From: Magnaporthiopsis rhizophila
Taxonomy: Eukaryota > Ascomycota > Sordariomycetes > Magnaporthales > Magnaporthaceae
Length of the DNA stretch: 64,000 bases
Reading direction: 5' to 3'
Assembly: GCA_003049465.1 (NCBI GenBank)
Contig: PYSS01000033.1
Location: forward strand, 193,903 to 257,902
Each line of letters starts with the position of its first letter. Within the stretch, counting starts at the first letter, position 1. Below are positions 31,892 through 42,255 of the stretch, piece by piece. The translations under genes were made by a program, and so were the position numbers. Below the pieces are notes generated by a model. That model was not told the DNA's origin, made no database searches, and saw nothing but the letters and a program-made list of their open reading frames with translations.

Positions 31892-34800
31892 ATGACGCCC
31901 GCCAATAGCCTGCCAGGCGGGGGCGCTTCGAGGGAGGAGCGCCCGAGGGAGCGCCCAAGCTCGGTGGGAGTGGAAAGGCCAACGAATGAGTCCGCACCTG
32001 GCATCCACTACGCCACCTGGGACGCGTTCCAGGAAGCAATCAACGCGCCGGAACCCTCTGCGATTGATGTGCTGTCCGGTGAACCCGGCGATATGCCGGC
32101 TTTTGCTACGCGACCCAAGTTGCGTGGCGCGCAGAGGCAGAACGACGGATCGATGCAGAGCAGCGAAGCGCCGCCGCCGCAGCCGCCAGAACGCATCCGG
32201 ATCAACTCCAAGGGCGTCATCAGGATTCTCAGCATCATCCATCGCATAGCCCTCTCCCCTAGGGGCCAGCCACTCCTCCTGTTCCGACCGTATCGGGCAT
32301 TGGTTGGCTTCCAGGAGGAGATTCGCCGCTGGGTCTCCAGGCTGGAAAAGAAGTGTGGCCGGCCATCTCGTGAATTCGGGGAGGAGTCCAACCGGAACAG
32401 CGGCGAGCAAGATCTAGAGTCCTCCGATGGAGATGACTACGTCGATAACGGTCTCTACACGCCTGGCACTTTGCATGATTTAAGGTGCCTGCTCCAAATC
32501 CTAGAGCACCACGTCAGGCCCAGGCTGGACTATGTGCGCGGCCCTGGCTGCCATCTCGTAACTTTCAGCGACCTCTGGCTGCTTTTCAGCCCAGGGGACC
32601 TCGTCGTCCGACGCGACGAGCGACAAGTGTACCGAGTCGTCGGAATTTCGACCTCGAGGGTCAGAAAGGGCGGTGCCAGGCGGCCTGGATGGTCGAGGTT
32701 CGCGGCCAAAACGTCGCCCCTGGCCCTGGAAGACAGCGCCATCATCATCGAGTGCGTCTACATCGATTGCGATGGGCAAAGGTTCGGTCCCGTGCGGCAA
32801 AACTTTTCGGTGGACAGCTTCGAAGGGGAGACGGAGATCACTTCGCTGGACATTTTCCCTCTCCAGCTCCTGACGTCCGAGAAGGTCGAAAATCTTGCAA
32901 AAAGGGGCAGGCGCGTTTTGCACGCTTCCAAAATCGAAACCATGCACCACGAGGGTCTCACTATCGATTCAGGGCTGCATGCCCGCGGCTCGGTCGTGAT
33001 TGACCCAAAAGAGGCCCTGGTCTGGGGCGACAGTGGTTTTGAAAAACCCGAGATCCATCGGTTTCACCCTCTCAAAGCTGGCTTCCTCTGGCGAAGGACC
33101 GGAGCTGGGGAAGAAAGCGAAGATGATGCCTCGGACAGCACCGCGCCCCAGCTAGCGCCGGACGAGGTATCATTTGATGACCGCAGCATTGAGATGAGGC
33201 GCGGGAGCGCCTTTGTTCGATGCCAGATAGGCAAGGAGCGCGAAAGAGTCGGCAGTTCTTCCCTCGCAGTGATTGCCCGGCCGATCGAGGCAGCTGGCGA
33301 TTGCCCCGAAGAGGACCTGCTTGTCGTGCATTACCGGGTCTTCGGGTTTCTTCTCGAGACCCAGGCATGGGGTAAGTACCTATCCGCCGTCTCACCCCAG
33401 CCGTTGTTTTGCCCTCCTACAATACAAAAATATTTTCAACTGACATCTTGGAAATCACTGCAGCACAGCTGGATATCGACAATCTCACTGCTTTCGACGC
33501 GAGCGTCTACAAGGACAAACTCAACGAGCTAGTCCTCCCGTCAGGCTATAAAGAAGCGCTCAACTCTCTCATTCGCCATTACTCGTTCGCCACCGAGAGC
33601 ATCGTCATTCTCCTTCACGGGCCGCCGGGACTGGGCAAGTCGTCTACGGCCGAGTATGTTGCTGGCCTCAATAGCAAGCTACTGCTCCAGCTTTTATCGC
33701 GGGATATAGGAACCATCAAAGAACTGGACAAGGCAATGGAGACACAGCTGCGCCGAGCTGCTCGATGGGGATGCTGCACTCTTGTCCGCGAGCTCCACAC
33801 AATAGCAGAGGAAATGTCTTCACCAGAGCGGTGGGAAATCTTCGTTCGCTTTCTGGATCGCTGCAAAGGCGTCGTCATTATCACCACCACTCGGGTCGGC
33901 ATGATCCCGGAGGCCATGAGACCACGCCTCCATCTATCGTTATATTATCCTCCGTTGACTAAAGAAGCCACCCTCGACATCTTCAGGATCAACATTGATC
34001 GTGTCACGAACAGGCGCAGGTCTGGTAACGGACCCTCCGACCTCCTTGTTCGGGTCGACACCCGCGAGATACTCGATTTTGCGTCTGCCCACTATGACCG
34101 ACATGAGCTTACTAGATGGAGCGGCAAACGGATTCGGACCGACTTCGACAGCGCGCTAGCCTTTTCAATATACGATGCAGAGAACCAGCAGCCGGCCGAG
34201 TACGGGGATGGGGCAAAGAGTGTCGTGCTGACTGTTGATCACTTCGAAAAGGTGGCAATGTCGCAGCTGGATTTTGACCACTATATGCGGGAAGCGCACG
34301 GGGGTCGGGACAACGTGACTTTGGCGCAGATTGGGCGAGTTGATGTCTTCAGCGAGAGCAGCTCCTCCGAATCTGACCATGTGCCGGAAAGTGGGTCGAT
34401 AAGTCCTTCGCCAGATGCCAGGCACGACAAGGACAGAAAAGTACAGCCCCCCATGCTTACTTTGACAAATGCCCAGTCAAAGGAGTCGACACCAAAATTG
34501 AATTTTGTCGACTGGGAAGAGTTTAAGGCTGGACGGGGTCGGTCAAAAGAATCTGGCTTCGCTATCGAGGCGCTCCTTGGCGACCCGGTGGTGGATCTGA
34601 GCAAGGAGGCTACGAAGAGCATGTGGTGGGCCAGATGGTCCGAAGGTAGCCAAAAGAATCACGACAGCTCGGCTCGGGACAGCGCTGAAAAACGTCAACG
34701 AGATCCGGGGCATTCAACTGTCCCCGAGAGGATCCGGATCCGGTCCGAACAGATCGTCACGCTTCTGAGTGGCATTTTCGGCTCGCCTCTCTCCCGGCAC

Positions 34801-37800
34801 GGCGAGGCAGTTGTTATGACGCGCCCCTACCGAGCTCTCATCTACCACCGGGACCGCATTCAGCGGGAACTCGAAAGACTTGAAGCCTTGGGGCCAGACC
34901 CCAGTCACTCCGAGCGCAGCGTTTCAGGGTCACTTCGAGTGCCTTCTGTCTCGGCTGGCCCTTCGAGCTCTAAGGAGCTGGACGCTAACCCGGCAACTGA
35001 TGAATCATTGGGACATCTCCGCTGTTTGGTCAACTTCCTCGAAAAGACTGTCGATGCCAGGGCCAAGTACCTCGCCAGCAGCCGATGCCACTTGATCATG
35101 TTTGCCGACCTATGGCAGCTCTTCAAGCCCGGCGATGAGATCTTTTCGGAGGGGTCCAAGCAGGCCTTTCGCGTCGCCAGCGTCAACAGCACCTTCCACC
35201 GCTTTCTTCCTCCATGGAAAAGGTGGGAGCACAAGGCAAAGAAGAAGGGATCGGGTCGCCCTTCGGTAGTAATTCAATTTGTCTGCGTGGACTTTGACGG
35301 CACCATGATAGGTCCGACTCTGCACCAAGCGGAGATCGAGGAGTTTGATGGCGAAAAGCCGGTCCGAGCCCTTACTGTCTATCCCCTGAGATTCGCGAAC
35401 ATGAACGAGTTATTGAATCGGAGCACTCTCCGGGCTCCGGACAAGTCCGCCCGGGAAGCGCTAATTGCCCGGGGCAGGGAATTTCTCGATGTCGTGCGCA
35501 TCAAGCCAAGACACTACAACGGACCTACAACGGATACGAAGGAGGAGGTTGACAGTCAGGTAGTGGTGGACTTCGAGCAAGCGGACGCCGAAGGCAAAGG
35601 ACGACGGGCCGACCAGGATAAGCCCCCAATCTACTCTCTCATTGGCAAGGAGATTGGGGTACCCCAAACCGAAGGGGGCTGCGCGTACGATTGCTGCTCA
35701 GGGGACGGTATTCACGACGACAGCTATATCGACGACTTGCGAAACGCAAAATACATCTCCTCCTGCATCCCTACCTCGGAAGGGCTGCAGCCGACAGCCG
35801 TGATGGAAGAGCTCTCTCTGGCCATACACCCACGGGCCCTGATTGATATAGATCCGGCCAAGGTCTCTGACGAGGACCTCGTCATCATGTCCGCCCACGT
35901 GTACGGATTCGTTCTGCGCAGCCGCAAATGGGGCAAGTCAAACTTTTTTTTCTCTTTTTTGTACATGCCGTTACCCGCCGAATGCTCAGCTAACAACAAC
36001 CAAAGCCAAGTTGGATGTCGAGTCTCTCAGCCCCATCGGATCTCAAGACAGAGATCTGGACCAGGCCCAACCGCCAGGCACAGGCGATGGAGCGCAAGAT
36101 ACCACATACGACACATTTAGACAACCGATTCGTACAAAAGAAAGCACCAATATGCCTTCCATGTGCGACAGCCACAGACGGACGGCGTTTGACCACCTTG
36201 TTCTCCCGGACGGGCACAAAGAAATAGTCATGTCCTTGGTTGGTCAGCATTTCCATGACAGGGCCTTGAAAAGTCAAAAAAACCAGGAGGTGGACATCGT
36301 GCGTGGCAAAGGAAAGGGGCTCATCATCCTCCTTCACGGAGCCCCTGGAGTTGGCAAGACGACGACGGCAGGTGAGTCCCAAGCCCTGCACTTGCCTCGG
36401 AGACGCAAGGTTTTGCTGCAGCATTGTGCCATGTCAGGCCCCGACACACGAGCTGACGATCGCGTCTCCCCGCAGAGGGCGTTGCTGAGGCGTTCAACAA
36501 ACCACTGTTCCAAATCACATGCGGTACGTCTTTTTTTCCCCTGGTAATTGATCAGCAGCGGTTTAGCTACGGTTAGCCGCTACGGGAGCGCGGCGTACCG
36601 TCTCGCTAATCCATGCATATACTACCTGCGTTACAGGCGATCTAGGCACAACGGCAGTCGACGTGGAGAATGCGCTAGAGCGCCACTTTGCGCTTGCCAG
36701 CAGATGGGACTGCGTGCTGCTCCTTGACGAGGCCGATGTGTTCATGGCCGAGCGCTCGCCTCAGGACTTCAAGCGGAACAGCTTTGTTACGGGTGAGCGA
36801 CGTGCGGGCTACTTCGTGGCCGGCGAACCACCCAACCTGGACGTGGGCATGGACGCTGGGGTGCCTACCAAGATGTCTCCTTGACTGACAAAGCACTTCA
36901 TTTGCGGATAGTTTTCCTGCGAGTGCTCGAGTATTATACAGGAATACTGTTCCTCACTACGAACCGTTAGTTTTTGAAACCTGCCTGGATTCCTTCACGG
37001 CAGACGAGCACGGGAGACTAACACGCCCATCTTCCCCTCTAGGGATCGGCGACTTTGACGAGGCCTTCTCCTCCCGCATTCACGTCAGCCTGTATTACCC
37101 GCCGCTCCAGCTCGAGCCCACATTAGAAATATTCCGGCTGAACCTCAACCTGATCCGTAAGCGAACCGCCGAGTGGGCCAGGCGTGCAAGAGGGCAACAG
37201 CAACAGCAGCAGGCAGCCACCGACATCGACGAAGAGGACATCCTCCGCTTCGCGTCCAAGTACTGGAAGAGCAACAAAAAGATGCGATGGAACGGGCGGC
37301 AGATCCGGAACGGGTGTCAGACGGCGCTGGCGCTAGCCGAGGACGAGGCGCAGCGGGGCGTGGGCGGAGATATCACCGCCGCTGACCACGCCGCTAGTGA
37401 GGCATCCTCCTCATCACTACCCCCTGTGGCGGCCGCCAGTGGCAGCAGCAGCAGCAGCAGCAGGCGCGTCGTCTTGAATGCCAGGGCTGAGGCTCTGCGC
37501 AAAGCTGACAGCAGTGCGCCCGTGCACCTGACGGCGCGGCACCTCGAAATCGTGTCCGAGGCGTACCTGGGCTTCATGCGATATCTCAAGGACGTCCACG
37601 GCCGGGACGCGGAGCGACGTGCCAAATACATGGGCATCCGGGCGCGCGAGCTCGCGCACAACCTGAGCGAGATGCGAAAAGATACCGAGCGGGCCAACCA
37701 GCTGGGCGAGGACGATAACGGCGAGAACGGCGGCGGGGAAAATGGTAAAGCCACAGCGGCGGGAAACAACGAACCCGGGACTGCCAGCGTCGGCGCTGGC

Positions 37801-38409
37801 GGTCCGAAGACGGCAGATACCGGCTCGCCATCTGTTTTTGCGCTCACAACACCTTCCGGCTCCCGACTCCAATCACCCCGTCCGCTCCAGCCTGTGCCCA
37901 ACCCGCTACATCTGCTGCATCAGCAACAGCTGCAGACGCAGCAGCCAACCCCGAATCTCCAGGGATTTCACCAACCGCCGCTCCAGCATACACCACATGG
38001 ACACCTTACCACCTCTAACGTACAGCCACCTCCGCCTGCGCAGGTGAGCCTGGCCATGCCCATGCTGCCGGGCGGAGCCTTCAACCCGCAGATGTTCCAG
38101 CAGAATGGGTCGTTTGTGCAACAGCAACAGGCACAAAACATGGCGGCGTTCGCTGGCATGGGCCAGCCGCCGTCTCCCGCGCAGCTGTTGGCGGCGGCGC
38201 AGCAACAGCAGCAGCTTCAGCAGCTCCAGCTCCAGGCGTACATGATGGCGAACCCCGGCTGCCAGCTACCACAGCAACAGCAACTAGGGCAACAGCAGAT
38301 GCCCCAGCAACAACCACAGCAACATCAACAGCAATACCATCACGACACGTCCTCCTCGCTCGGGGGCGGCTCTTCACTTGGGGATGTCTCATACGGGCCC
38401 GGGCTTTAG
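31892..38409 (+). CDS. Tandem double DUF7025-AAA+ ATPase, 1,979 aa
   Basis: Seven exons join in one frame: 31892-33371, 33464-35932, 36006-36371, 36476-36523, 36637-36792, 36912-36965, 37043-38409. ATG 31892 is the first in its frame. The protein holds two homologous modules. Module A: DUF7025 about residues 35-490 (PERIRINSKGVIRILS, FRPYRALVGF, CHLVTFSDLWLLFSPGD), then AAA with Walker A GPPGLGKSS (about 546) and RLHLSLYYPPL. Module B: DUF7025 about 840-1315 (PERIRIRSEQIVTLLS, TRPYRALIYH, CHLIMFADLWQLFKPGD), then AAA with GAPGVGKTTT (about 1428), Walker B CVLLLDEADVF (about 1482), sensor 1 FLTTNR, and Arg finger FSSRIHVSLYYPPL (about 1535), then a Q/P-rich tail. In module A the Walker B Asp is Arg (TLVREL) and the sensor-1 Asn is Thr. 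The exon carrying AAA-A also carries DUF7025-B with no stop between, so a fusion is favoured over two genes. Role unknown. Confidence 0.8.
35933..36005 (+). other. GC-AG intron in the double-AAA gene
   Basis: The donor is TGGG|GCAAGT and the acceptor CAAAG. The same intron in the first module has TGGG|GTAAGT (33372-33463) and joins at the same protein position (W|A[QK]LD). The duplicate thus differs by a T to C change at donor position +2. Confidence 0.7.
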
Positions 38410-38429
38410 TAGCGGGGGGATGTTTATTT

Positions 38430-38525
38430 TTTAATGCTACAAAAGGGTGTGGCAGAGGCAAATGTACAGTAAGACTGTATACGAAGCTGCGGTTTAGGTA
38501 GTACAATGCTTGCCGTCTCTGATCT
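38430..38525 (+). repeat. UTR repeat, copy 1 (parent)
   Basis: About 96 bp just after the double-AAA stop codon, from TTTTTTAATGCTACAAAAGG to GCTTGCCGTCTCTGATCTC. A second copy with about eight differences lies at 42160-42255 in the same orientation. Confidence 0.85.
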
Positions 38526-38707
38526 CTTTGTAAGTACCATAAAGAATTAAACCGCCCTCATTCTGATCCTCCCTCCTGTCCACCCCGGGGCCCAAAATCC
38601 AAAAGTTCATCCAGCTAAATACAGGCAACCACAAAACCCATCCCGGTTATGTCCCTATTATACTATTGCTATTTTTGGCCTTGCCGTTGTTGCCGTTGCT
38701 ATTGCTA

Positions 38708-38709
<2 letters not shown>

Positions 38710-38766
<57 letters not shown>
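38710..38766. repeat. (CTG)n trinucleotide repeat
   Basis: About nineteen CTG units in intergenic DNA; read on the minus strand it encodes a meaningless poly-Ser frame. Confidence 0.95.
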
Positions 38767-38768
<2 letters not shown>

Positions 38769-39360
38769 CGTTTATTATATTAATTATTCCCGTTAATGCT
38801 GGTGGCCGTATCGGCGGTATTATTATTCCCAAAGCCGTTCGCGAAATTAGGGACCATCCGTATCCAACAAGCAATAGGGGCAAATAAAATCGGAAACCTG
38901 CAAGCCCGGTAACGTGATTTAGATCGCCGCAGGTGAACGTTCTCAATCTCTCCAGCATCTGGCTCCCCAGCAAAGCGTCCAATGGCCCAATGCTTTCCGC
39001 CGGGCTCCGGGGGGGTCCTGGACGTGGCTGTAATAGCTAATGTTTTGCAGGACCCAACGCTTCGGGTCAGCCTGGCAGTTTAACTGCGACGTCCACGTAA
39101 AGGTGCACATGTGGAAACGTTTTTTTGTTTACGTTGCTTTTTGAAAGAGGCGATGCTACCTTTTATCACCTACCAGCGCCCGGGAGTTTTCCCCTTTTTA
39201 TATACGTCGACCTTTCCGTAGGTTTGCCGGCTTCACTTTCGCAGTACATTCGCTAACCGGCCAGGCGTTTGGTCTGGTTTTTATATTCCAACACCCTCAT
39301 GAATATCCTCTAATTCACTACACGGCACTTCAATGGGGCTTTCCATATGATAGGCTGGGC

Positions 39361-39475
39361 CTCGAAAAAATCAAGATTGATATCGTATGGGGCAAAGGAA
39401 AGAGGGCTTATTATCCTTCTTCACGGAGCCCCTGGAGTCGGCAAAACGACGACGGGCAGGTGAGTCCCAACCCCT
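39361..39475 (+). pseudogene. Walker-A fragment of a DUF7025-AAA gene (duplicate relic)
   Basis: Closely matches 36291-36385 of the double-AAA gene, including the exon end and its donor (GCAGGTGAGTCCCAA). The shared core is CTTCACGGAGCCCCTGGAGT, which encodes the P-loop. Compared with the parent there is a one-base insertion after GGCAAAGGAAAG, which breaks the frame, and several C to T changes (CTCATCATCCTCC to CTTATTATCCTTC), as expected from RIP. Nothing of the rest of the module is recognisable nearby. Confidence 0.75.
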
Positions 39476-40007
39476 GGCTGTGAGTATGGCTCAGCCGCAC
39501 GCATGGCGTTGCCTACCAAGAAGGCGAAGCGGTTGGCCGGCAGCAGCCAGGCGCTCAATCCCTCCAACTCTCACATTGTACCGAGTCGGGCAATTCAGCA
39601 GCCGGCATGCATCCTCGCGGCGCACTCACGCCTGGCACCCACGTGGCGAGGCTGCGGCGTGTTGTGAGCGGTGTTGTAAACGGATGATGTGTGGTTGCTG
39701 CCGGAGCTGCTGCCGCCGGGATAGCGGCCACGACAGCAGTCCTCCCTCGATGGAGGAAGGACATCTATGATCAAGATGGAGGCGAGACGTAAAGTGGGCA
39801 ACGGGCTCGACGCATTGAAGCATCGTGGCAGAGGCAGAAAATCAGGATCATAGGTTCGGCCAAGGAAGCAGAAAATAACGAAGCGGCGGCCGCGGATGTA
39901 ATTAATCTACCATGGGGCCTAATCCCAGGCACCACGGCATAACGCACGCAGGCCGAGGTGTCTGCCAAGGAGAAGACCCGCCAAAAGTCCAACTGGATAC
40001 ATCCACT
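39476..40007. other. Intergenic, unassigned
   Basis: No gene seen; a short frame at 39555-39764 on the minus strand has no family features. Confidence 0.45.
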
Positions 40008-40610
40008 TTAGGCGACGCTGTAAACGCCGCCTCGTCCAGACGTGTCGCGCAGCTGGTCAAGCAGCCTCTGCATCTCCTGCTCGAGCTCTTTGGCGCTGGC
40101 CGGCCGGGAGGCGACGTCAAAGTCGATCATGGTGACCCGGTCGTGGTGCACCAGGAAGTTGTGCTTGTTGGTGGCGCCGTGCCTGATCCCCAGGGCGTGC
40201 AGCTTTTCCAGCGACGACGACGGTCTCGGAACCGAGACGGGCACATGTGGCTTCGTAGACGTTCGACTTGAGTCGACGGCCCATGCGAAGCTCCGCGTAG
40301 TCGATTCGTACATCGTGCCAGAGGTTGGTGATGCCTGGGAGGAGCCTCTCCTCTGTGGCCTCGAAGCAGGGGAGCCCCGTGGCCGCATCGGCAGATATGC
40401 GGGCTGTGTTCCAGTCACCGGGGGGAATGGCGGCAATTGAGGGACCAGAGCGGGCTCGAAGGACATGTCCAGAGGCTCAAAAAGGCCACCCGAAATGGTG
40501 ACGTATTTGACAGACTGATTGTCGACGACGAAGCGGAATTCGCTGTCCTCGCTCGGGTCTGGGTCGATGCTCACATGGAGCAGCTCGATGATGCGGCCAT
40601 GGTGCTCCAT
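40008..40610 (-). pseudogene. Kinase-like gene relic (family often labelled alpha-galactosidase A in fungi)
   Basis: From ATG 40610 the frame reads RIIELLHVSIDPDPSEDSEF, then RFVVDNQSVKYVTISGG and LVPQLPPFPP. At a six-base C run the coding frame shifts by one, continuing as GDWNTARIS, GITNLWHDVRIDYAELRMGR and LKSNVYEATCARLGSETVVV. It then jumps back to the first frame at LEKLHALGIRHGATNKHNFL, then VHHDRVTMIDFDVASR and an acidic C-terminus. The jump skips the middle of the kinase-like fold, so an internal deletion is likely, and the catalytic HGD is HGA. Two lesions and a lost catalytic residue make this a pseudogene. The alpha-galactosidase name is a historical mislabel; no glycosidase motif is present. 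Confidence 0.65.
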
Positions 40611-41796
40611 GATGAAGATTTGCGTTGCACAAGGTTGAGAGGGGCAAAATGCGACGGGAAGAGGCTGGCTGACTTGTCAAAGGTGCGTGTTGATCATAAA
40701 AATCCAAAAGGCGCTCGTCTGGTCGAAGTTAGCCCGGATGCAGATGTTCTTTTTGGCCGCTGGCTTTGCGAACCGTTATCAGATATTTTTGGTGTGCTCC
40801 TCATCGGACCAACAGTCGCCCATGTGTGTGGGCTAGACTGCCAACTTCTCTACCGCTAGAAGTGACTCCACAATTTAGTGCTCGGATGTGTTGTCTTACA
40901 GTGTCGAGAGTGCCCGCAGCCCGTAGGCCAGCCAAGTCACCTGAAATCCTCTCCACGGCCACGAAGTTGGGCGGCTGACCCCCACTTGAGGAAGATATTG
41001 ACACATTGCATTGTCCCGGATTCGAGGACAGGCGGCAAGAAGCGGCGAGCGCGGGGGCGCAGGCCTGCCCTGGAGCCTGGAGTCGCGCCCACGGCGAGCG
41101 GCACAGGTTAGACGACTGTGACACTTGCAGTCGTCGCCGCCGTCGCCCCGGCACTTTGGCCCAACATCTAGGTCAGGCGGCAAGAACTGTCCGTGAAGGA
41201 ACGCTTGTCAAACGTCAAAGAATCACGGGCATCCGCCCGATTAGCAACACCGCCTAATCCAGAGTCGACTGGACCACCAGAAGATTCATTATTTGAATCT
41301 TCTGAATCAGAATCAGGACGCTCAGGAAGCGACCAGGTCAATATCTAGTCTATACGCATCGGGCATTGTCTGCTCTACTCCGGATCTTAGCATGTATAAA
41401 ACCGGAGCCTCTCCCTCGAGATCTCGACCAATATGAAGTTTTCCTCATCAGCTACCGTACCAGCTCCCGATTCTCCATCATCCTGACCACATAGCAAACC
41501 CTCGCCAAACCCGGGATTTTATCCAGCTCCATTCCGCACCACCTTCTCCTGTCCGACACTCGCTCCTGCACTTCCTGCACTTGGACACTGTTGCCAGCAT
41601 CTCTCGTTTCGATATATAACTGCTTCGTCTTTGGGCCCGTTATCCGTCCTACTATACTTTGCCCCGTCGAAGTCCTTGTCGACATTCCTTCTTTCCAAAG
41701 CCCCCTCAACTCCGTGGGTCCCAAAACAGAGAGTATGGCTTCCACGATACCCTACACATCACGTCCACGTACCTTTCCTGACTGAATCCTACAGAT
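40611..41796. other. Intergenic, with a perfect hairpin at 41281-41305
   Basis: No supported gene. Minus-strand frames at 40801-41183 are Arg-rich and show no domain. The right part is the leader of the small Cys-rich gene, with a splice-acceptor-like CTACAG just before its ATG that suggests a 5'-UTR intron. Confidence 0.45.
41281..41305. repeat. Perfect 10-bp inverted repeat, 5-nt loop
   Basis: AGAAGATTCA, loop TTATT, TGAATCTTCT. It could form a hairpin in DNA or RNA. It is AT-rich and may be chance. Confidence 0.7.
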
Positions 41797-41984
41797 ATGT
41801 GCCAGCAGGAGTACCGTCTTTACACCTGCGGCTGCAAAAAAAGTACGAAGAGTTCCTGCAGTGCGCCAGACGTCTCGGCACCAACGTCAAGTGCAACCGG
41901 ATCGACCAGATCCCGCTCCCCAATTCTGCCCACATGTGCTCTCGCCACATGGTCGAGGAGGGCAAGGATGAAATGCACCGCTGA
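41797..41984 (+). pseudogene. Small Cys-rich fungal protein gene with an A7 frameshift
   Basis: Frame 0 from ATG 41797 reads MCQQEYRLYTCGCKK. Immediately after a run of seven A (41836-41842) the homologous reading continues in the -1 frame as KYEEFLQCARRLGTNVKCN, then NSAHMCSRHMVEEGKDEMHR and a stop at 41984. This C-x-C, FLQCA, GTNVKC and MCxRH layout is, as I recall, typical of a small conserved fungal protein of about 62 aa of unknown function. The break can be a real one-base deletion, a sequencing error in the A run, or ribosomal slippage. The first two are simpler. Confidence 0.6.
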
Positions 41985-42159
41985 GCGATGCGGAATCATG
42001 TTCTGTCCCGTAGTCTTCGATTAGATTAGACGGGGTGGGCGGGTGGAAGCCACCCTGAATGCAACAGGAGGAAGGAAGGGAGCGCAGCAAGAGAATGGGC
42101 TAGGAAGGAATGGCTTAGTTGGTTATATTGTTTCTGGGTTTGATCGCAATGTTGTCATG

Positions 42160-42255
42160 TTTTTTAGTGCTACGAAAGTGTGCGGCAGAGGCAAATGTAT
42201 AGGAAGACTGTATACGAAGCTGCGGTTTAGGTGGTACAATGCTTGCCATCTCTGA
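42160..42255 (+). repeat. UTR repeat, copy 2 (inside the F-box gene end)
   Basis: Same orientation and about 90 percent identical by eye to 38430-38525; both contain TAAGACTGTATACGAAGCTG or the near-identical GAAGACTGTATACGAAGCTG, then CGGTTTAGGTRGTACAATGC. Read on the minus strand it provides the last codons and stop of the F-box gene. Confidence 0.85.

Larger units (their letters stand above)
38410..39360. other. 3' flank of the double-AAA gene with (CTG)n
   Basis: Contains the copy-1 UTR repeat (38430-38525), a long (CTG)n tract and no gene. Confidence 0.55.

Noticed and set aside
40008..40610. Alpha-galactosidase function
   Set aside because: The name is a common mislabel of this kinase-like family; no glycosidase motif is present.
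41836..41843. Programmed -1 frameshift as the favoured explanation
   Set aside because: The heptamer C AAA AAA is not a full slippery site and no downstream stem is evident; a homopolymer indel is simpler.
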